Assembly: GCF_900114485.1 (NCBI RefSeq) | Contig: NZ_FOTF01000009.1 | Location: forward strand, 62,001 to 126,000 | DNA length: 64,000 nt | Direction: 5' to 3' | Source of the DNA: Loktanella salsilacus | GTDB lineage: Bacteria; Pseudomonadota; Alphaproteobacteria; Rhodobacterales; Rhodobacteraceae | Notes under the pieces: model-generated | Told to the model about the DNA's origin: nothing | Databases searched by the model: none | The model's input: the letters and a program-made list of their open reading frames with translations, nothing else | Program-made: the position numbers and the translations under genes | Shown here: piece after piece, positions 16,560 through 26,133 of the stretch | How the letters are laid out: each line of letters starts with the position of its first letter | Position numbering within the stretch: position 1 is the stretch's first letter

Positions 16560-18095
16560 TTAGACGGTCTGTGGGTCCAGGTCGACCGACCACAGCTCTA
16601 TGTCGGCGCTGTCCATCAGACGCACGGTCATCACGCCGGTATCGGCCGCAATATCGACCTGGCCAAAGAACTGCATCCCGTCGCTTGGTGGCAGGTTTGC
16701 TTGGCCCGGCTCTGGATGCTTAGCGAAACGCACTTCGGGGCCAAAGGTATTGTCATAATCGCTGGGCCCGAAAGTGCCCGCGTGCAGCGGACCAGAAACG
16801 AATTCCCAGAACGGGTCGAAGTCCTGAAACACCGCGCGATCCGGGGAATAGTGATGCGCGGCCGTGTAGTGCACGTCAGCCGTCAGCCAAACGGTGTTTA
16901 GGATCTGCGCCGATTTGATGAAAGACAACACAGCCGCGACGTCTTTTTCACGCCCCAGAACCGGACCGTCGCCATTAGCACCGTTTTCCATGGCCGTTTC
17001 GCCATCGCGCACCATCATGCCGATGGGCATGTCAGCGGCAATAACCTTCCAAGTCGCGGTCGAATTGACCATCTCGCGCTTCAGCCAGGCCAGCTGTTCG
17101 GCCCCCAGAAATGGCGTACCTTCTGCTTCGGTATTGGCGGTGTTGTCGCCGCGATAGGTGCGCATATCGATCAGGAAAATGTCCAGCAGAGGGCCGTAAG
17201 ATACCTTGCGATAGACACGCATCGGCTCTGCCAGATTTTGCCGTGTGGGCATCATCTCGTGGAATGCATGGGCCGCGCGGGCAGACAGCAGCTGCATCGA
17301 TTTGACCGTATAGCGGTCGTCGCTGGCCAGCACCTCGTTCGGGTACCAGTTGTTCGTGACCTCGTGATCGTCCCACTGGGCGATCATCGGCACGGCGGCA
17401 TTAAAGGCGCGTACATTGGCGTCCATGTAGTTGTACAAATGCTGCCCGCGAAATTCGTCCAGCGTCTCGGCTACCTTGGACTTGGCGGGCGTCACAAGGT
17501 TCCTCCACATCGTGCCATCGGCCAATTCGACCTCTGGTGCGATCACGCCGTCCGCGTAAACCGTATCGCCAGAGTGAAGGAAGAAATCAGGCGCGTGGCC
17601 CATCATCGTGGCATAGGTCGTCATGCCACCGCGATCTTCGTCGATGCCCCAGCCCTGCCCTGCCGTATCGCCGGACCAGACAAAGCTGATATCCCGGCGG
17701 CCCATCGGTGCTGTACGGAACGTGCCCGTGGTCGGCTCTGACAAAGTGCCGTCAGCCAGATCGGCCATGGTCACGCGGTAAAAGATGTCTTGATCACTGG
17801 GCAGTCCGGTTAGCGCTAGTTTGCCGGTGAAATCGCTGGGCGTGCCGACGGCCAGTGCTGGCACCATGCGCGCATCTGACATGTCCTCGGTCGTGGCCCA
17901 TTCGACCAGCATCTTGGCCTCGCGGTCGGCGCGGCCCCAGATCATTGCGCCGTCATGGGCGACATCGCCAGACATGACACCGTGCGTGATCAGGGGACGC
18001 GACTGCGCGCGCGACAAGGACGGCATGGCAAGGGATACGCCAAGGGCGGCACTGCCAAGCAGGGTCTGGCGACGGTTAAAGGAAATCCGGGGCAT
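16560..18095 (-). CDS. phoD: PhoD-family alkaline phosphatase/phosphodiesterase (Tat substrate)
   Basis: 511-residue secreted metallophosphoesterase that releases phosphate from phosphomono- and diesters in the periplasm or outside the cell. The N-terminus is a Tat signal (NRRQTLLGSAALG, cleavage likely after LSRAQ). A PhoD N-terminal beta domain follows (THGVMSGDVAHDGAMIWGRA), then metal-binding motifs WSGDTAGQG, HSGDTVYADG and QWDDHEVTNNW, and near the C-terminus TADVHYTAAHHYSPD. The ATG at 18095 has GGAGAAG upstream. It appears monocistronic, with a strong terminator behind it. No Pho box was identified upstream by eye. Confidence 0.9.
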   Translation of the reverse strand: MPRISFNRRQTLLGSAALGVSLAMPSLSRAQSRPLITHGVMSGDVAHDGAMIWGRADREAKMLVEWATTEDMSDARMVPALAVGTPSDFTGKLALTGLPSDQDIFYRVTMADLADGTLSEPTTGTFRTAPMGRRDISFVWSGDTAGQGWGIDEDRGGMTTYATMMGHAPDFFLHSGDTVYADGVIAPEVELADGTMWRNLVTPAKSKVAETLDEFRGQHLYNYMDANVRAFNAAVPMIAQWDDHEVTNNWYPNEVLASDDRYTVKSMQLLSARAAHAFHEMMPTRQNLAEPMRVYRKVSYGPLLDIFLIDMRTYRGDNTANTEAEGTPFLGAEQLAWLKREMVNSTATWKVIAADMPIGMMVRDGETAMENGANGDGPVLGREKDVAAVLSFIKSAQILNTVWLTADVHYTAAHHYSPDRAVFQDFDPFWEFVSGPLHAGTFGPSDYDNTFGPEVRFAKHPEPGQANLPPSDGMQFFGQVDIAADTGVMTVRLMDSADIELWSVDLDPQTV

Positions 18096-18229
18096 CTGGG
18101 CTTCTCCGCTGATGAGTTAATACAGCGGGTGGTGAGGCCGCCGCGTAACAAACCAGTGCGGATGATGCGACAGTTTCATGAAAACATGCGGGACGGCGCG
18201 AGCTGACTGTACTGACACCTGGGCAAACA

Positions 18230-18261
18230 AAAGCCCCCGGCGATGCAGCACCGGGGGCTTT
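18230..18261 (-). terminator. Terminator of katA
   Basis: Perfect 11-bp stem AAAGCCCCCGG (18230-18240) and CCGGGGGCTTT (18251-18261) with a 10-base loop. On the minus strand it is followed by a T-rich run. It sits 22 bp after the catalase stop. Confidence 0.85.
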
Positions 18262-18282
18262 ATCAGTCATCTGCAGCAGGCC

Positions 18283-19797
18283 TTAGCCACCGATGCTTTT
18301 CGCAGAGGCCATGCCCGGTGCCTTGGACTCGCCGCCCAATTTTTCGCGCACGCCTGCTTCGATCTTTTCGCCGGTTGGCCCGTCGATATTGCGCCAGTAT
18401 TCAAAGGCGCGCAGCAGCACCTTTTCGCTGACACCGTCCGACAAGTGCCCGACGACGTTGCCGACCAGACGTTCGCGCGCGGCATCGTCCATCACGTCGC
18501 GAACCAGAATACCAGCTTGCGTCCAGTCGTCATCATCTTCGCGCAGGGTATAGGCCTGCCGGACCATATCGCCGTCCGCATGCCAAAGCGGCTCGTCATG
18601 GGCCTGCGGTTGCGCGGCCGGGCCGCCATAGGAGTTCGGTGCATAGACCGGATCGGCGACATTGACCGTGCGACCTGCGCCATCCTTGGAATAGCTGTGC
18701 ACAGGGGCCTGCGGGCTGTTCACCGGGATCTGTTTGTAGTTCACGCCAAGGCGCGCACGGTGCGCGTCGGAATAGGCAAAACCACGCGCCAGCAACATCT
18801 TATCCAACGACAGACCGACACCCGGGACGATATTGTTCGGCTCGAACGCCGCCTGCTCGATCTGCGTGTGGAAATCGGTGGGGTTGCGGTTCAGCGTCAG
18901 TTTACCGACCTCGATCAGGGGATAATCGGCATGCGGCCACGTTTTTGTCAGATCGAACGGGTTGATGCGATAGGTCTTTGCATCCTCGAACGGCATGATC
19001 TGCCACTTCAGCGTCCAGCTGGGATTATTTCCCTTGGCAATGTTGTCGAACAAATCGCGGCGGTGATAATCGCCATCCGAGCCCGCCAGTTTGTCAGCCT
19101 CGTCCTGCGACCAATAAGCGTTCCCGTCACCTTGATCGGTGTGGTAGTGGAACTTGACCCAGAACTTCTCACCCTCGGCATTAATTAGCGAATAGGTGTG
19201 GCTGGAATAGCCGTTCATTTCGCGCCAGGTTTTTGGGATGCCGCGATCGCCCATCAGATAGGCCACCTGATGCGCGCTTTCTGGCGACAGCGTCCAGAAA
19301 TCCCACTGCATATCGTGGTCGCGCAGGTTGTTGTCGGCGCGGCGCTTTTGGCTGCGGATGAAGTGCTGGAACTTCATCGGATCGCGAATAAAGAAGACGG
19401 GCGTGTTGTTGCCAACCATGTCGAAGTTGCCATCTTCGGTATACATTTTGACCGAGAAACCGCGCGGGTCGCGCCATGTGTCAGGGCTGCCGCGCTCGCC
19501 CGCGACAGTCGAAAACCGCATGACAACATCGCATTTCGCGCCCGGCTGGAAAATTTTAGCCTTGGTATAACGCGACACATCCTGCGTCGTCTCGAACGTG
19601 CCAAAAGCACCAGAGCCCTTGGCGTGGGGCTGACGTTCGGGTATCCGCTCACGGTTAAAGTTCGCCATCTGCTCTAGCAGATAGTGATCGTTTAGCAGGA
19701 TCGGACCGTCTGGGCCGATGGTCAGCGAATGCTCGTCGCTTTGCACGCGGATACCGGCGTCAGTCGTGGTGGGGGGCACGGATTTGTTGTCAGTCAT
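18283..19797 (-). CDS. katA: Catalase (monofunctional haem catalase)
   Basis: 504-residue small-subunit-type catalase that removes hydrogen peroxide. The distal haem pocket shows [16 protein letters not shown] (His) and the downstream [12 protein letters not shown] (Asn). The proximal ligand region is [14 protein letters not shown] (Tyr). The ATG at 19797 gives MTDNKSVPP and follows AAAGGG; the longer frame to 19848 is unlikely. The gene lies 121 bp after puuB on the same strand. PuuB is an oxidase that makes hydrogen peroxide, so co-location may be functional. No OxyR gene is adjacent. Confidence 0.93.
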   Translation of the reverse strand: MTDNKSVPPTTTDAGIRVQSDEHSLTIGPDGPILLNDHYLLEQMANFNRERIPERQPHAKGSGAFGTFETTQDVSRYTKAKIFQPGAKCDVVMRFSTVAGERGSPDTWRDPRGFSVKMYTEDGNFDMVGNNTPVFFIRDPMKFQHFIRSQKRRADNNLRDHDMQWDFWTLSPESAHQVAYLMGDRGIPKTWREMNGYSSHTYSLINAEGEKFWVKFHYHTDQGDGNAYWSQDEADKLAGSDGDYHRRDLFDNIAKGNNPSWTLKWQIMPFEDAKTYRINPFDLTKTWPHADYPLIEVGKLTLNRNPTDFHTQIEQAAFEPNNIVPGVGLSLDKMLLARGFAYSDAHRARLGVNYKQIPVNSPQAPVHSYSKDGAGRTVNVADPVYAPNSYGGPAAQPQAHDEPLWHADGDMVRQAYTLREDDDDWTQAGILVRDVMDDAARERLVGNVVGHLSDGVSEKVLLRAFEYWRNIDGPTGEKIEAGVREKLGGESKAPGMASAKSIGG

Positions 19798-19917
19798 GTC
19801 AGACCCTTTCGCAGCGGATGCTTTGTTTTGTCTGACGGACAAACGCACCCTGCTGCGAAACAGTTCCGCATGGAACTCAACCTGCGGCCTATGTTGTCGG
19901 CCGCAGGTAAGAAAGGG

Positions 19918-21222
19918 TTACAGCCCCAGCTTGTCGCGCAGCCCATAATACCAGCTGCCCATCACCGAATAGGGCACGCGCAGCGCACGCCCGCCGGGGA
20001 ACGGATACCATTTTAGCCCGGCAAAGACGTCGAACCGCGATAGATCGCCGTCAATCGCCTCGCTCAAGATGCGGCCAAACAGGTGCGAACCTGTCACGCC
20101 ATGGCCAGAATAGCCGTGTGCGTAATAGGTGTTCCGCCCAAGGCGGCCCATCTGCGGCACGCGGCTAAAGGACAGTGCAAAATTGCCCGACCACGCATAG
20201 TCGATCTTTACGCCCTTTAGCTGGGGAAAGACCTTGTCCATGTTACGCCGCAGCTTCGCCTCGATATCCGCAGGATCAGCGCCGCCGTAGACCGTGCCGC
20301 CGCCGAACAGCATCCGTTTGTCAGCCGATAGGCGATAGTAATCAAGTATATAGCGGATATCTTCGATGCAATCGTCGCCAGGCATCAGTTCCTCTGCCAG
20401 CGCAGGGTCCAGTGGCTCTGTTGCCATGACCTGCGTCGACACGGGCATCACGCGCGGTTCCAGATCCGGCACGGCATGACCCAGATAGGCATTGCCGCAC
20501 AGCACCAGCGTCTTGCAGGTGACAGAGCCTTGCGCCGTCTTGACCACTGGCTGCGCCGCCTCGGTATCGGCGGACAGGATCGGCGACATCTCGTAAATCT
20601 TGCCGCCAAGGCTCTCGATTGCGGCGGCCTCACCTAGGGCAAGGTTCAGTGGGTGCATATGACCACCGGTGCGATCAATCAGGCCACCACTGTAAAGGTC
20701 TGATTTCACATGCTTTTGCAGCTGATTGCGGTCCAGCATTTCCTGATTGTCGATGCCATAGCCGCGCCACAGCGTCTGACGCGCTTCCAGCTCTTTCAGG
20801 TGGGCATCCGTCAAGCCGACAAAGACATTGTTCGGCTTCAGATCACACTGAATATCGTATTTTTCAACGCGCTGGCGGATGATCTCTCCGCCCTCTTGCA
20901 CGATGCCTGCGACAAACGTTGCGGTGTCCTTGCCATAGCGCCGCTCAATCGTTTGCAGCGATGCGTTCAGCCCGTTCACCACCTGACCGCCATTGCGGCC
21001 AGAGGCGCCCCAGCCGACGCGCGCGCCTTCAATCACGACAACGGAATAGCCTTTTTCCGCCAGATGCAGCGCAGTGGACAGGCCGGAATAGCCTGCGCCC
21101 ACGACACAGATGTCCGCCTGAATGTCGCCCTGCAGCGCAGGCCGATCCGGCGATGGGTTCGCGGATGCCGCGTAATAGCTTGTCGTATGGGCGCCGGTCC
21201 CGGCGTATGGGTGATTTTGCAT
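19918..21222 (-). CDS. puuB: Gamma-glutamylputrescine oxidoreductase (PuuB-like FAD oxidase)
   Basis: 434-residue FAD-dependent amine oxidase of the DadA/PuuB family. It has the FAD loop ICVVGAGYSGLSTALHLAEKG and the RVGWGASGRNGGQV motif typical of PuuB, with the C-terminal block YYAHGYSGHGVTGSHL. It would oxidise gamma-glutamylputrescine and release hydrogen peroxide. The ATG at 21222 overlaps the puuA stop by one base (TGATG), so the two are translated together. It could act on another gamma-glutamylated amine. Confidence 0.88.
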   Translation of the reverse strand: MQNHPYAGTGAHTTSYYAASANPSPDRPALQGDIQADICVVGAGYSGLSTALHLAEKGYSVVVIEGARVGWGASGRNGGQVVNGLNASLQTIERRYGKDTATFVAGIVQEGGEIIRQRVEKYDIQCDLKPNNVFVGLTDAHLKELEARQTLWRGYGIDNQEMLDRNQLQKHVKSDLYSGGLIDRTGGHMHPLNLALGEAAAIESLGGKIYEMSPILSADTEAAQPVVKTAQGSVTCKTLVLCGNAYLGHAVPDLEPRVMPVSTQVMATEPLDPALAEELMPGDDCIEDIRYILDYYRLSADKRMLFGGGTVYGGADPADIEAKLRRNMDKVFPQLKGVKIDYAWSGNFALSFSRVPQMGRLGRNTYYAHGYSGHGVTGSHLFGRILSEAIDGDLSRFDVFAGLKWYPFPGGRALRVPYSVMGSWYYGLRDKLGL

Positions 21223-22577
21223 CACACCGTCTCCAAATAGGTATCGTATTCAAATTCAGTGACATGCCGGTTAAACCGGTGCTGTTCCTGCCGTTTGCAA
21301 TCGACCAACATGCGCTGCAAGCGCGGCGCATAGATGGACTGGATATGCGCGCCGTTTTTGAACGCCTGAATAGCCGTCGCCCAGTCAAGCGGCAGGTGAG
21401 CTAGCTCTTTTTCCTGCGCATAGGCGTCGCCGACCAGTGCCTTTGTCGGCTCCCATGCGCCCTCGATCCCGAGCAGGGCACCGCCAAGAATGGATGCGAG
21501 CACCAGATAAGGGTTCGCATCCGCGCCAGCGACGCGGTGTTCAATCCGCCGCGCCTTGTGATGGCCGCCCGGAATACGCACGGCGACCGTGCGGTTCTCG
21601 TAGCCCCACGCGACCGAGGACGGCGCATGCGTACCCGGCAGCAGGCGCCGGAAAGAATTCTCGTGCGGCGCAAACACCAGCGCGTTTTCCTGCATCGTGT
21701 GCAGCAGACCCGCAACGGCGTGCATCATGATCGGCGTGCCCTCTTCGCCGCCGTTGTCAAAGACGTTGTTGCCGTCTTCATCCTCGAGCGAAAAGTGGAC
21801 GTGGAAACCACTGCCGGCGCGGTCGCCGTAGGGTTTCGCCATAAATGTCGCAGCAAAGCCGTGCTTGCGGGCAATCCCGCGCACGAGCCGCTTGAACAAC
21901 ACGGCGTCATCGGCCGCGCGCAGGGCGTCGCCAACATGGCGCATGTTAATCTCGAACTGGCCGGCGCCGTTTTCTGAAATGGCGCTGTCGGCCGGGATAC
22001 CTTGGGCGTAGCAGGCGGCATAGACGTCGTTCAGGAACTCGTCGAAATGCTCTAGCTCATCAAGGCTAAGCGCGCCGTCGCTATCCAAACGCTTGCCGGT
22101 CACCGGGGACAGGGGCGGCTGGGGGATCGTCTCGGTCGGATCGACAAGGTAAAATTCAAGCTCTGTCGCGACGACCGGCGTCAGTCCCTTTTCGGCATAC
22201 CGCTTCACGACCGCATCCAGCGCATGACGCGGATCACCCATAAACGGGCGGCCATCTTCGTTATAAAGGCTCAGCGGGATCAACGCGGTGGGCCGCGACG
22301 TCCAGTTGATCGGCAAAATGCCGCGCCCCGTATATTGGCAAATGCCGTCAGCGTCGCCGGTTTCAAACACCAGCGCCGATACCTCAATATCCTCGCCCCA
22401 AATATCCAGACCCGCCAGCGACAGCGGCATACGGACAGAGCCTTCAAGGATCTTGCTCGCTTGCGCGACGTCCAAACGCTTGCCGCGCAGGGTGCCGTTT
22501 AGATCGCAGATGCAGGCAAAAATGTTTTCGATATCAGTCTGTTCGTTCAGCCATTGCAGGTGCTCGGCATGGTCCAT
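21222..22577 (-). CDS. puuA: Gamma-glutamylputrescine synthetase (PuuA-like glutamine synthetase family)
   Basis: 451-residue glutamine-synthetase-family ligase that would join glutamate to putrescine or another amine using ATP. Family blocks present: ELEFYLVDP (metal ligands), ENGAGQFEINMRH, GSGFHVHFSLED and NRTVAVRIPGG. Its length matches PuuA. It is the first gene of puuA-puuB, and about 98 bp upstream is the end of the EamA transporter gene. The puuC- and puuD-type steps are not adjacent. The aldehyde dehydrogenase at 9925-11301 might supply an oxidation step, but that is only a suggestion. Confidence 0.88.
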   Translation of the reverse strand: MDHAEHLQWLNEQTDIENIFACICDLNGTLRGKRLDVAQASKILEGSVRMPLSLAGLDIWGEDIEVSALVFETGDADGICQYTGRGILPINWTSRPTALIPLSLYNEDGRPFMGDPRHALDAVVKRYAEKGLTPVVATELEFYLVDPTETIPQPPLSPVTGKRLDSDGALSLDELEHFDEFLNDVYAACYAQGIPADSAISENGAGQFEINMRHVGDALRAADDAVLFKRLVRGIARKHGFAATFMAKPYGDRAGSGFHVHFSLEDEDGNNVFDNGGEEGTPIMMHAVAGLLHTMQENALVFAPHENSFRRLLPGTHAPSSVAWGYENRTVAVRIPGGHHKARRIEHRVAGADANPYLVLASILGGALLGIEGAWEPTKALVGDAYAQEKELAHLPLDWATAIQAFKNGAHIQSIYAPRLQRMLVDCKRQEQHRFNRHVTEFEYDTYLETV

Positions 22578-22651
22578 GAAAAATGGCCTTTAAGTTGCTC
22601 AGATATGACTTGGATTTAGTGTGATAAGGCAGCTCAAGTCAATGAATCGCA

Positions 22652-22674
22652 GCGGCGGCGTCATTTGTCGCCGC
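22652..22674 (-). terminator. Weak hairpin after the EamA transporter gene
   Basis: GCGGCGGC (22652-22659) and GTCGCCGC (22667-22674) form an 8-bp stem with one wobble at the end of the transporter gene. There is no clear T-run. Confidence 0.35.
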
Positions 22675-22675
22675 G

Positions 22676-23632
22676 TCAGTGATTCATGGGGCCGCGGGCA
22701 TGCACATTCACCGGGGTCACGGTACGCGACAACTGGCGTTCGCGGTGCCAGATATAGATGCCAGCGGCGATAATGATCGCCCCGCCGCCCAGCGTCCAAA
22801 CGGTCGGCCACGTGTCAAAGAAAATGATGCCCGAGACTCCGGCCAGAACGATCTGAATATAGATTACTGGCGCAAGGATGCTGGCATCCGCCAGCCGGTG
22901 CGCCGCCACCGCTAGAATATGCGCAGTGCCGCCAAAGATCCCGATCAGCAGGAAAAACGTCCAATCCACAGCGCCGTGCGGCCAAACCCACGTCGACATT
23001 GCAAAAGGCGCAAGGCAAGCCGTTGCAAGCCCCGCAGACCAAAGCTGGCTGGTTGCGTTGCTTTCAATGCCAGCCAGTTTACGCGTCAGGATAAAATACA
23101 GCGACGCCATACAGAGCGCGCCGATGTTCAGCAGCATTGCCGGGTGAAAGGCCAGCCCCCAAGGTTGCATGACTACGATCACCCCCAGAAACCCGACGCA
23201 AACCGCAACGAGGCGGTGCCGCCCGACCTTTTCGCCCAGCATCGGGATCGCCAGTAGCGTGACCACAATCGGCCCGGCGAACATGATCGTCGTCGTCACC
23301 GTGATCGGCAGAAACTTGAGCGCGGTAAAGTTCAGGATCGTCGACAGGAACAGAAAGATCGATCGCAGAAACTGCACCTTTGGCCGCTGAGAACGGAACA
23401 GCGACGGCCCGCCTTGCGGCATGAACACCACCAGCGCCAACACGAAATGCATCGCATAGCGGGCAAAGACCACCTGCAGCGCAGGCAGCCCTGCGGTCAC
23501 CAGCCATTTGGCCGATGTGTCGATCATCGTGAAAAACACGACCGTCATGACCATCAACCCCAGCCCAAGCGCCGTGCGATCCACCCTTGGCGGGACGGCC
23601 CCGGCCATCACCAACGCCTTTGGTGAGGCCAT
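22676..23632 (-). CDS. EamA/DMT-superfamily transporter
   Basis: 318-residue inner-membrane protein with about ten hydrophobic helices in two EamA repeats, as in drug/metabolite transporters. The first repeat begins near ALGLGLMVMTVVFFTMIDTSAKW and the second near LNIGALCMASLYFILTRKL. Four bases separate its ATG from the DctM stop, so it is the last gene of the dctP-Q-M operon and probably under the same GntR control. Substrate not predictable. Confidence 0.85.
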   Translation of the reverse strand: MASPKALVMAGAVPPRVDRTALGLGLMVMTVVFFTMIDTSAKWLVTAGLPALQVVFARYAMHFVLALVVFMPQGGPSLFRSQRPKVQFLRSIFLFLSTILNFTALKFLPITVTTTIMFAGPIVVTLLAIPMLGEKVGRHRLVAVCVGFLGVIVVMQPWGLAFHPAMLLNIGALCMASLYFILTRKLAGIESNATSQLWSAGLATACLAPFAMSTWVWPHGAVDWTFFLLIGIFGGTAHILAVAAHRLADASILAPVIYIQIVLAGVSGIIFFDTWPTVWTLGGGAIIIAAGIYIWHRERQLSRTVTPVNVHARGPMNH

Positions 23633-23636
23633 GCCA

Positions 23637-25232
23637 TCACAAGAACAGCGTGACGATAGGCGGCCAGATCAGCAACACGCTCAGCGCAATCAGCTGCAGC
23701 ACGATAAACGGTAGGAACCCCTTAAAGATATCCGTCAGGCTGATATGCGCAGGTGCCACGGACTTTAGGTAGAACGCAGCCGGACCAAAGGGGGGCGACA
23801 GGAAACTGACCTGCATGTTCATACAGAACACCACACCGAACCAGATCGGAATATAGCGCGCATCGACAGAGCCAAGAAAGCCGATCTCTTCTGCGGGAAG
23901 CCGCACCACGATGGGCAGGAACACCGGCATGATCAGCAGTACAATGCCGACCCAGTCCATGAACATGCCCATGATCAGGAACACGAACATCATCACCAGA
24001 ATGATCCCCATCGTCGGCAGATCAGCGCCCACAATCAGGTTCGCGACATAAGTCGGCCCGCCCACTAGTGTGTAAGCGGCGGCCAGCGCAGCGGCACCGA
24101 TTGTGACCCAGATGATCGCACCCGTGGACCGCAGCGTGCGGATCAGACTGTCCCAGACGATTTCAAACGTCATCTCGCGCCGCAGCGCGCCAATCACGAA
24201 GACCGCGATCACGCCCATGCCTGCGGCCTCTGTGATGCCAGTGATGCCGCCATAGATCGACCCAAGCACGACGCCGATCACAACGGTTGGCGCGATCAGG
24301 CCCTTGCCCATTTCCCAGCCTTTGGCCGTGCGGTCACGGCCGCAGACAAAGAAGATCAGGATAAGGCACAGCACGAATGTGCCAACGATCCATGGAATAT
24401 CGCTGACCATCCCCAGCGGGATCGGGTCCTGCCCTTCGCGGATCGCATTGTCGCCAGTCACAGTGAAAAACACAGCCCGCACAAACAATACGCCTGCGAC
24501 CCAAGCCGTGAACCGCGACATAAATCCAAGAAACATCAGCCCCTTATCGCCGCCCTTTGGCTCTCCTGGGACCTCTGGCGGCAGCGGGGCCATCTCGGGG
24601 TTTATCTGGGTGCGCACGACGATATAGATCAAGAAAAACGACGCCAGCATGAAGCCGGGTAGGAACGACGCGGTAAACAGCGCCTTGATGCTGGTCTCTG
24701 TCACCAGCCCGTAAAAGATCAACACAATCGACGGCGGGATCATGGTGCCAAGCGAGCCTGACGCGCAGATCGTGCCAATCGCAAGGTTCTGGTTATAGCC
24801 CAGCCGCAACATTTGCGGCAGCGCAATCAAGCCCAGCAGAACGACTTCGCCGCCAATGATGCCCGACATCGCCGCCATGATGACGGCCATGATAGAGGTG
24901 ACGACCGCAATGCCGCCGCGCACGCGGGACAGCCAGACATTCAGCGACGAATACATATCCCGCGCAATGCCGGATCGTTCCAGCAAAGCGGCCATAAAGA
25001 TGAACAGCGGGACAGAGATCAGAACATAGTTCGTCATCTGGCGGTACACCGCCTGCCCCAGCACCGACATCGGTCCGCGGCCAAAATCACCCCACAGTAA
25101 TTCAGGCGAGAATTTCAGCGACAGCGTGACGACCGCCAGAAACGCACTGGCAAAACCCAGCGGCATGCCGATTGCCAGCAAGGCGAACATGCCAAGCAGA
25201 ACAATCAGGCTTAGGGTGCCGATATCGACCAT
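23637..25232 (-). CDS. dctM: TRAP transporter large permease subunit (DctM-like)
   Basis: 531-residue polytopic membrane protein, the ion-coupled transport subunit of a TRAP system. Typical motifs are AAMSGIIGGEVVLLGLIALPQM, ICASGSLGTMIPPSIVLIFYG and the C-terminal GVVFCMNMQVSFLSPPFGPAAFYLKS. It is longer than common DctM (about 430) because of an added central segment around residues 220-310, a feature of the larger TRAP subgroup. It overlaps DctQ by one base (TAATG). With DctP it probably imports the sugar acid used by this regulon. Confidence 0.9.
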   Translation of the reverse strand: MVDIGTLSLIVLLGMFALLAIGMPLGFASAFLAVVTLSLKFSPELLWGDFGRGPMSVLGQAVYRQMTNYVLISVPLFIFMAALLERSGIARDMYSSLNVWLSRVRGGIAVVTSIMAVIMAAMSGIIGGEVVLLGLIALPQMLRLGYNQNLAIGTICASGSLGTMIPPSIVLIFYGLVTETSIKALFTASFLPGFMLASFFLIYIVVRTQINPEMAPLPPEVPGEPKGGDKGLMFLGFMSRFTAWVAGVLFVRAVFFTVTGDNAIREGQDPIPLGMVSDIPWIVGTFVLCLILIFFVCGRDRTAKGWEMGKGLIAPTVVIGVVLGSIYGGITGITEAAGMGVIAVFVIGALRREMTFEIVWDSLIRTLRSTGAIIWVTIGAAALAAAYTLVGGPTYVANLIVGADLPTMGIILVMMFVFLIMGMFMDWVGIVLLIMPVFLPIVVRLPAEEIGFLGSVDARYIPIWFGVVFCMNMQVSFLSPPFGPAAFYLKSVAPAHISLTDIFKGFLPFIVLQLIALSVLLIWPPIVTLFL

Positions 25233-26044
25233 TACTTCTGCTCCTCAAGCGTGCGGCGAATATTCTCGATTTCGACCTCGTCGATATCGTCGTTAGAGCC
25301 CATCTCTGACGGGTCTTTGTGCCAATCTGCGAACAGGTTCGACACGGCCTGCAACGCCACCAATACGATGATCAACAGCAACGCGGGTTTTACGATACCC
25401 GGAATGGGAGGATCCCACGCTGTGCCGAAGGTTTCCATCCGCATAAAGCGGTTTTCAGCGTCGGTATAACCGCCCCAGACCAGTGCCACGGCAAAGCCAA
25501 CAATCAGCAGGACAGAGATACAGTCAGACAATTTCTGCGCCCATCGCGGCATCATGTCGTAGATCACATAGATGCGGATGTGGCTGCGCTGCTGCATGGC
25601 ATAAAGCCCCGACAGCAGGAAAACAAAGGCGGCGATCCAAAGGCTTAGCTCGTTCGCCCAAAGGGTCGGCTTGGAAAAGACATAGCGGGACACGACCTCG
25701 TAGAACATGACCAGCACGATAAAAGTGGTCATGATCATCGACAGGCGGCCCAGCACGACGGACACAAGGTCAAAGACCCCCTCGGGCGGGGATTCAATCG
25801 CGCCCTTTGTGTCCGATAGGAACAAAGACGCGAAAAACAGCGCAAGGCTAAAGATAATCAACATCACCAGCACCAGCGGGCGCCCCGCGGGGCGGATCAT
25901 CTCGAACATGCCGTAGGCGGTGTCGCTGAATAGGTGCTGCGCGATCAGCCAGACATATAAGGCCAGCGTCAGTCCGATAAAGACCATCATCGCGGTCTTT
26001 ACAGGCCCGCGCATCCGGCCCAGCCAAAGCGAATTGTCGTGCAT
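25232..26044 (-). CDS. dctQ: TRAP transporter small permease subunit (DctQ-like)
   Basis: 270-residue membrane protein with an N-terminal pair of hydrophobic helices (residues about 18-75) ahead of the normal four-helix DctQ core (about 90-235, with ANELSLWIAAFVFLLSGLYAM). The extra helices and the charged C-terminus make it longer than most DctQ proteins and match the oversized DctM beside it. A hairpin separates it from dctP and may lower its expression relative to the binding protein. Confidence 0.88.
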   Translation of the reverse strand: MHDNSLWLGRMRGPVKTAMMVFIGLTLALYVWLIAQHLFSDTAYGMFEMIRPAGRPLVLVMLIIFSLALFFASLFLSDTKGAIESPPEGVFDLVSVVLGRLSMIMTTFIVLVMFYEVVSRYVFSKPTLWANELSLWIAAFVFLLSGLYAMQQRSHIRIYVIYDMMPRWAQKLSDCISVLLIVGFAVALVWGGYTDAENRFMRMETFGTAWDPPIPGIVKPALLLIIVLVALQAVSNLFADWHKDPSEMGSNDDIDEVEIENIRRTLEEQK

Positions 26045-26093
26045 CTGTGGTCTCCCCCCACGTGGTGTGCCTGCGGTCGTGCGCGCTTAGAAA

Positions 26094-26119
26094 GGGCGGG
26101 TCCATAACCGGACCCGCCC
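26094..26119 (-). terminator. Attenuator-like hairpin between dctP and dctQ
   Basis: Perfect 10-bp stem GGGCGGGTCC (26094-26103) and GGACCCGCCC (26110-26119) with a 6-base loop, right after the dctP stop and 50 bp before the dctQ start. Such hairpins in transporter operons usually keep the binding-protein mRNA abundant. A TTTCT stretch follows on the minus strand. Confidence 0.7.
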
Positions 26120-26133
26120 AAATCTGTCGTGGC

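Noticed and set aside
18178-19188. 336-residue plus-strand ORF opposite katA
   Set aside because: Antisense to an unmistakable catalase.
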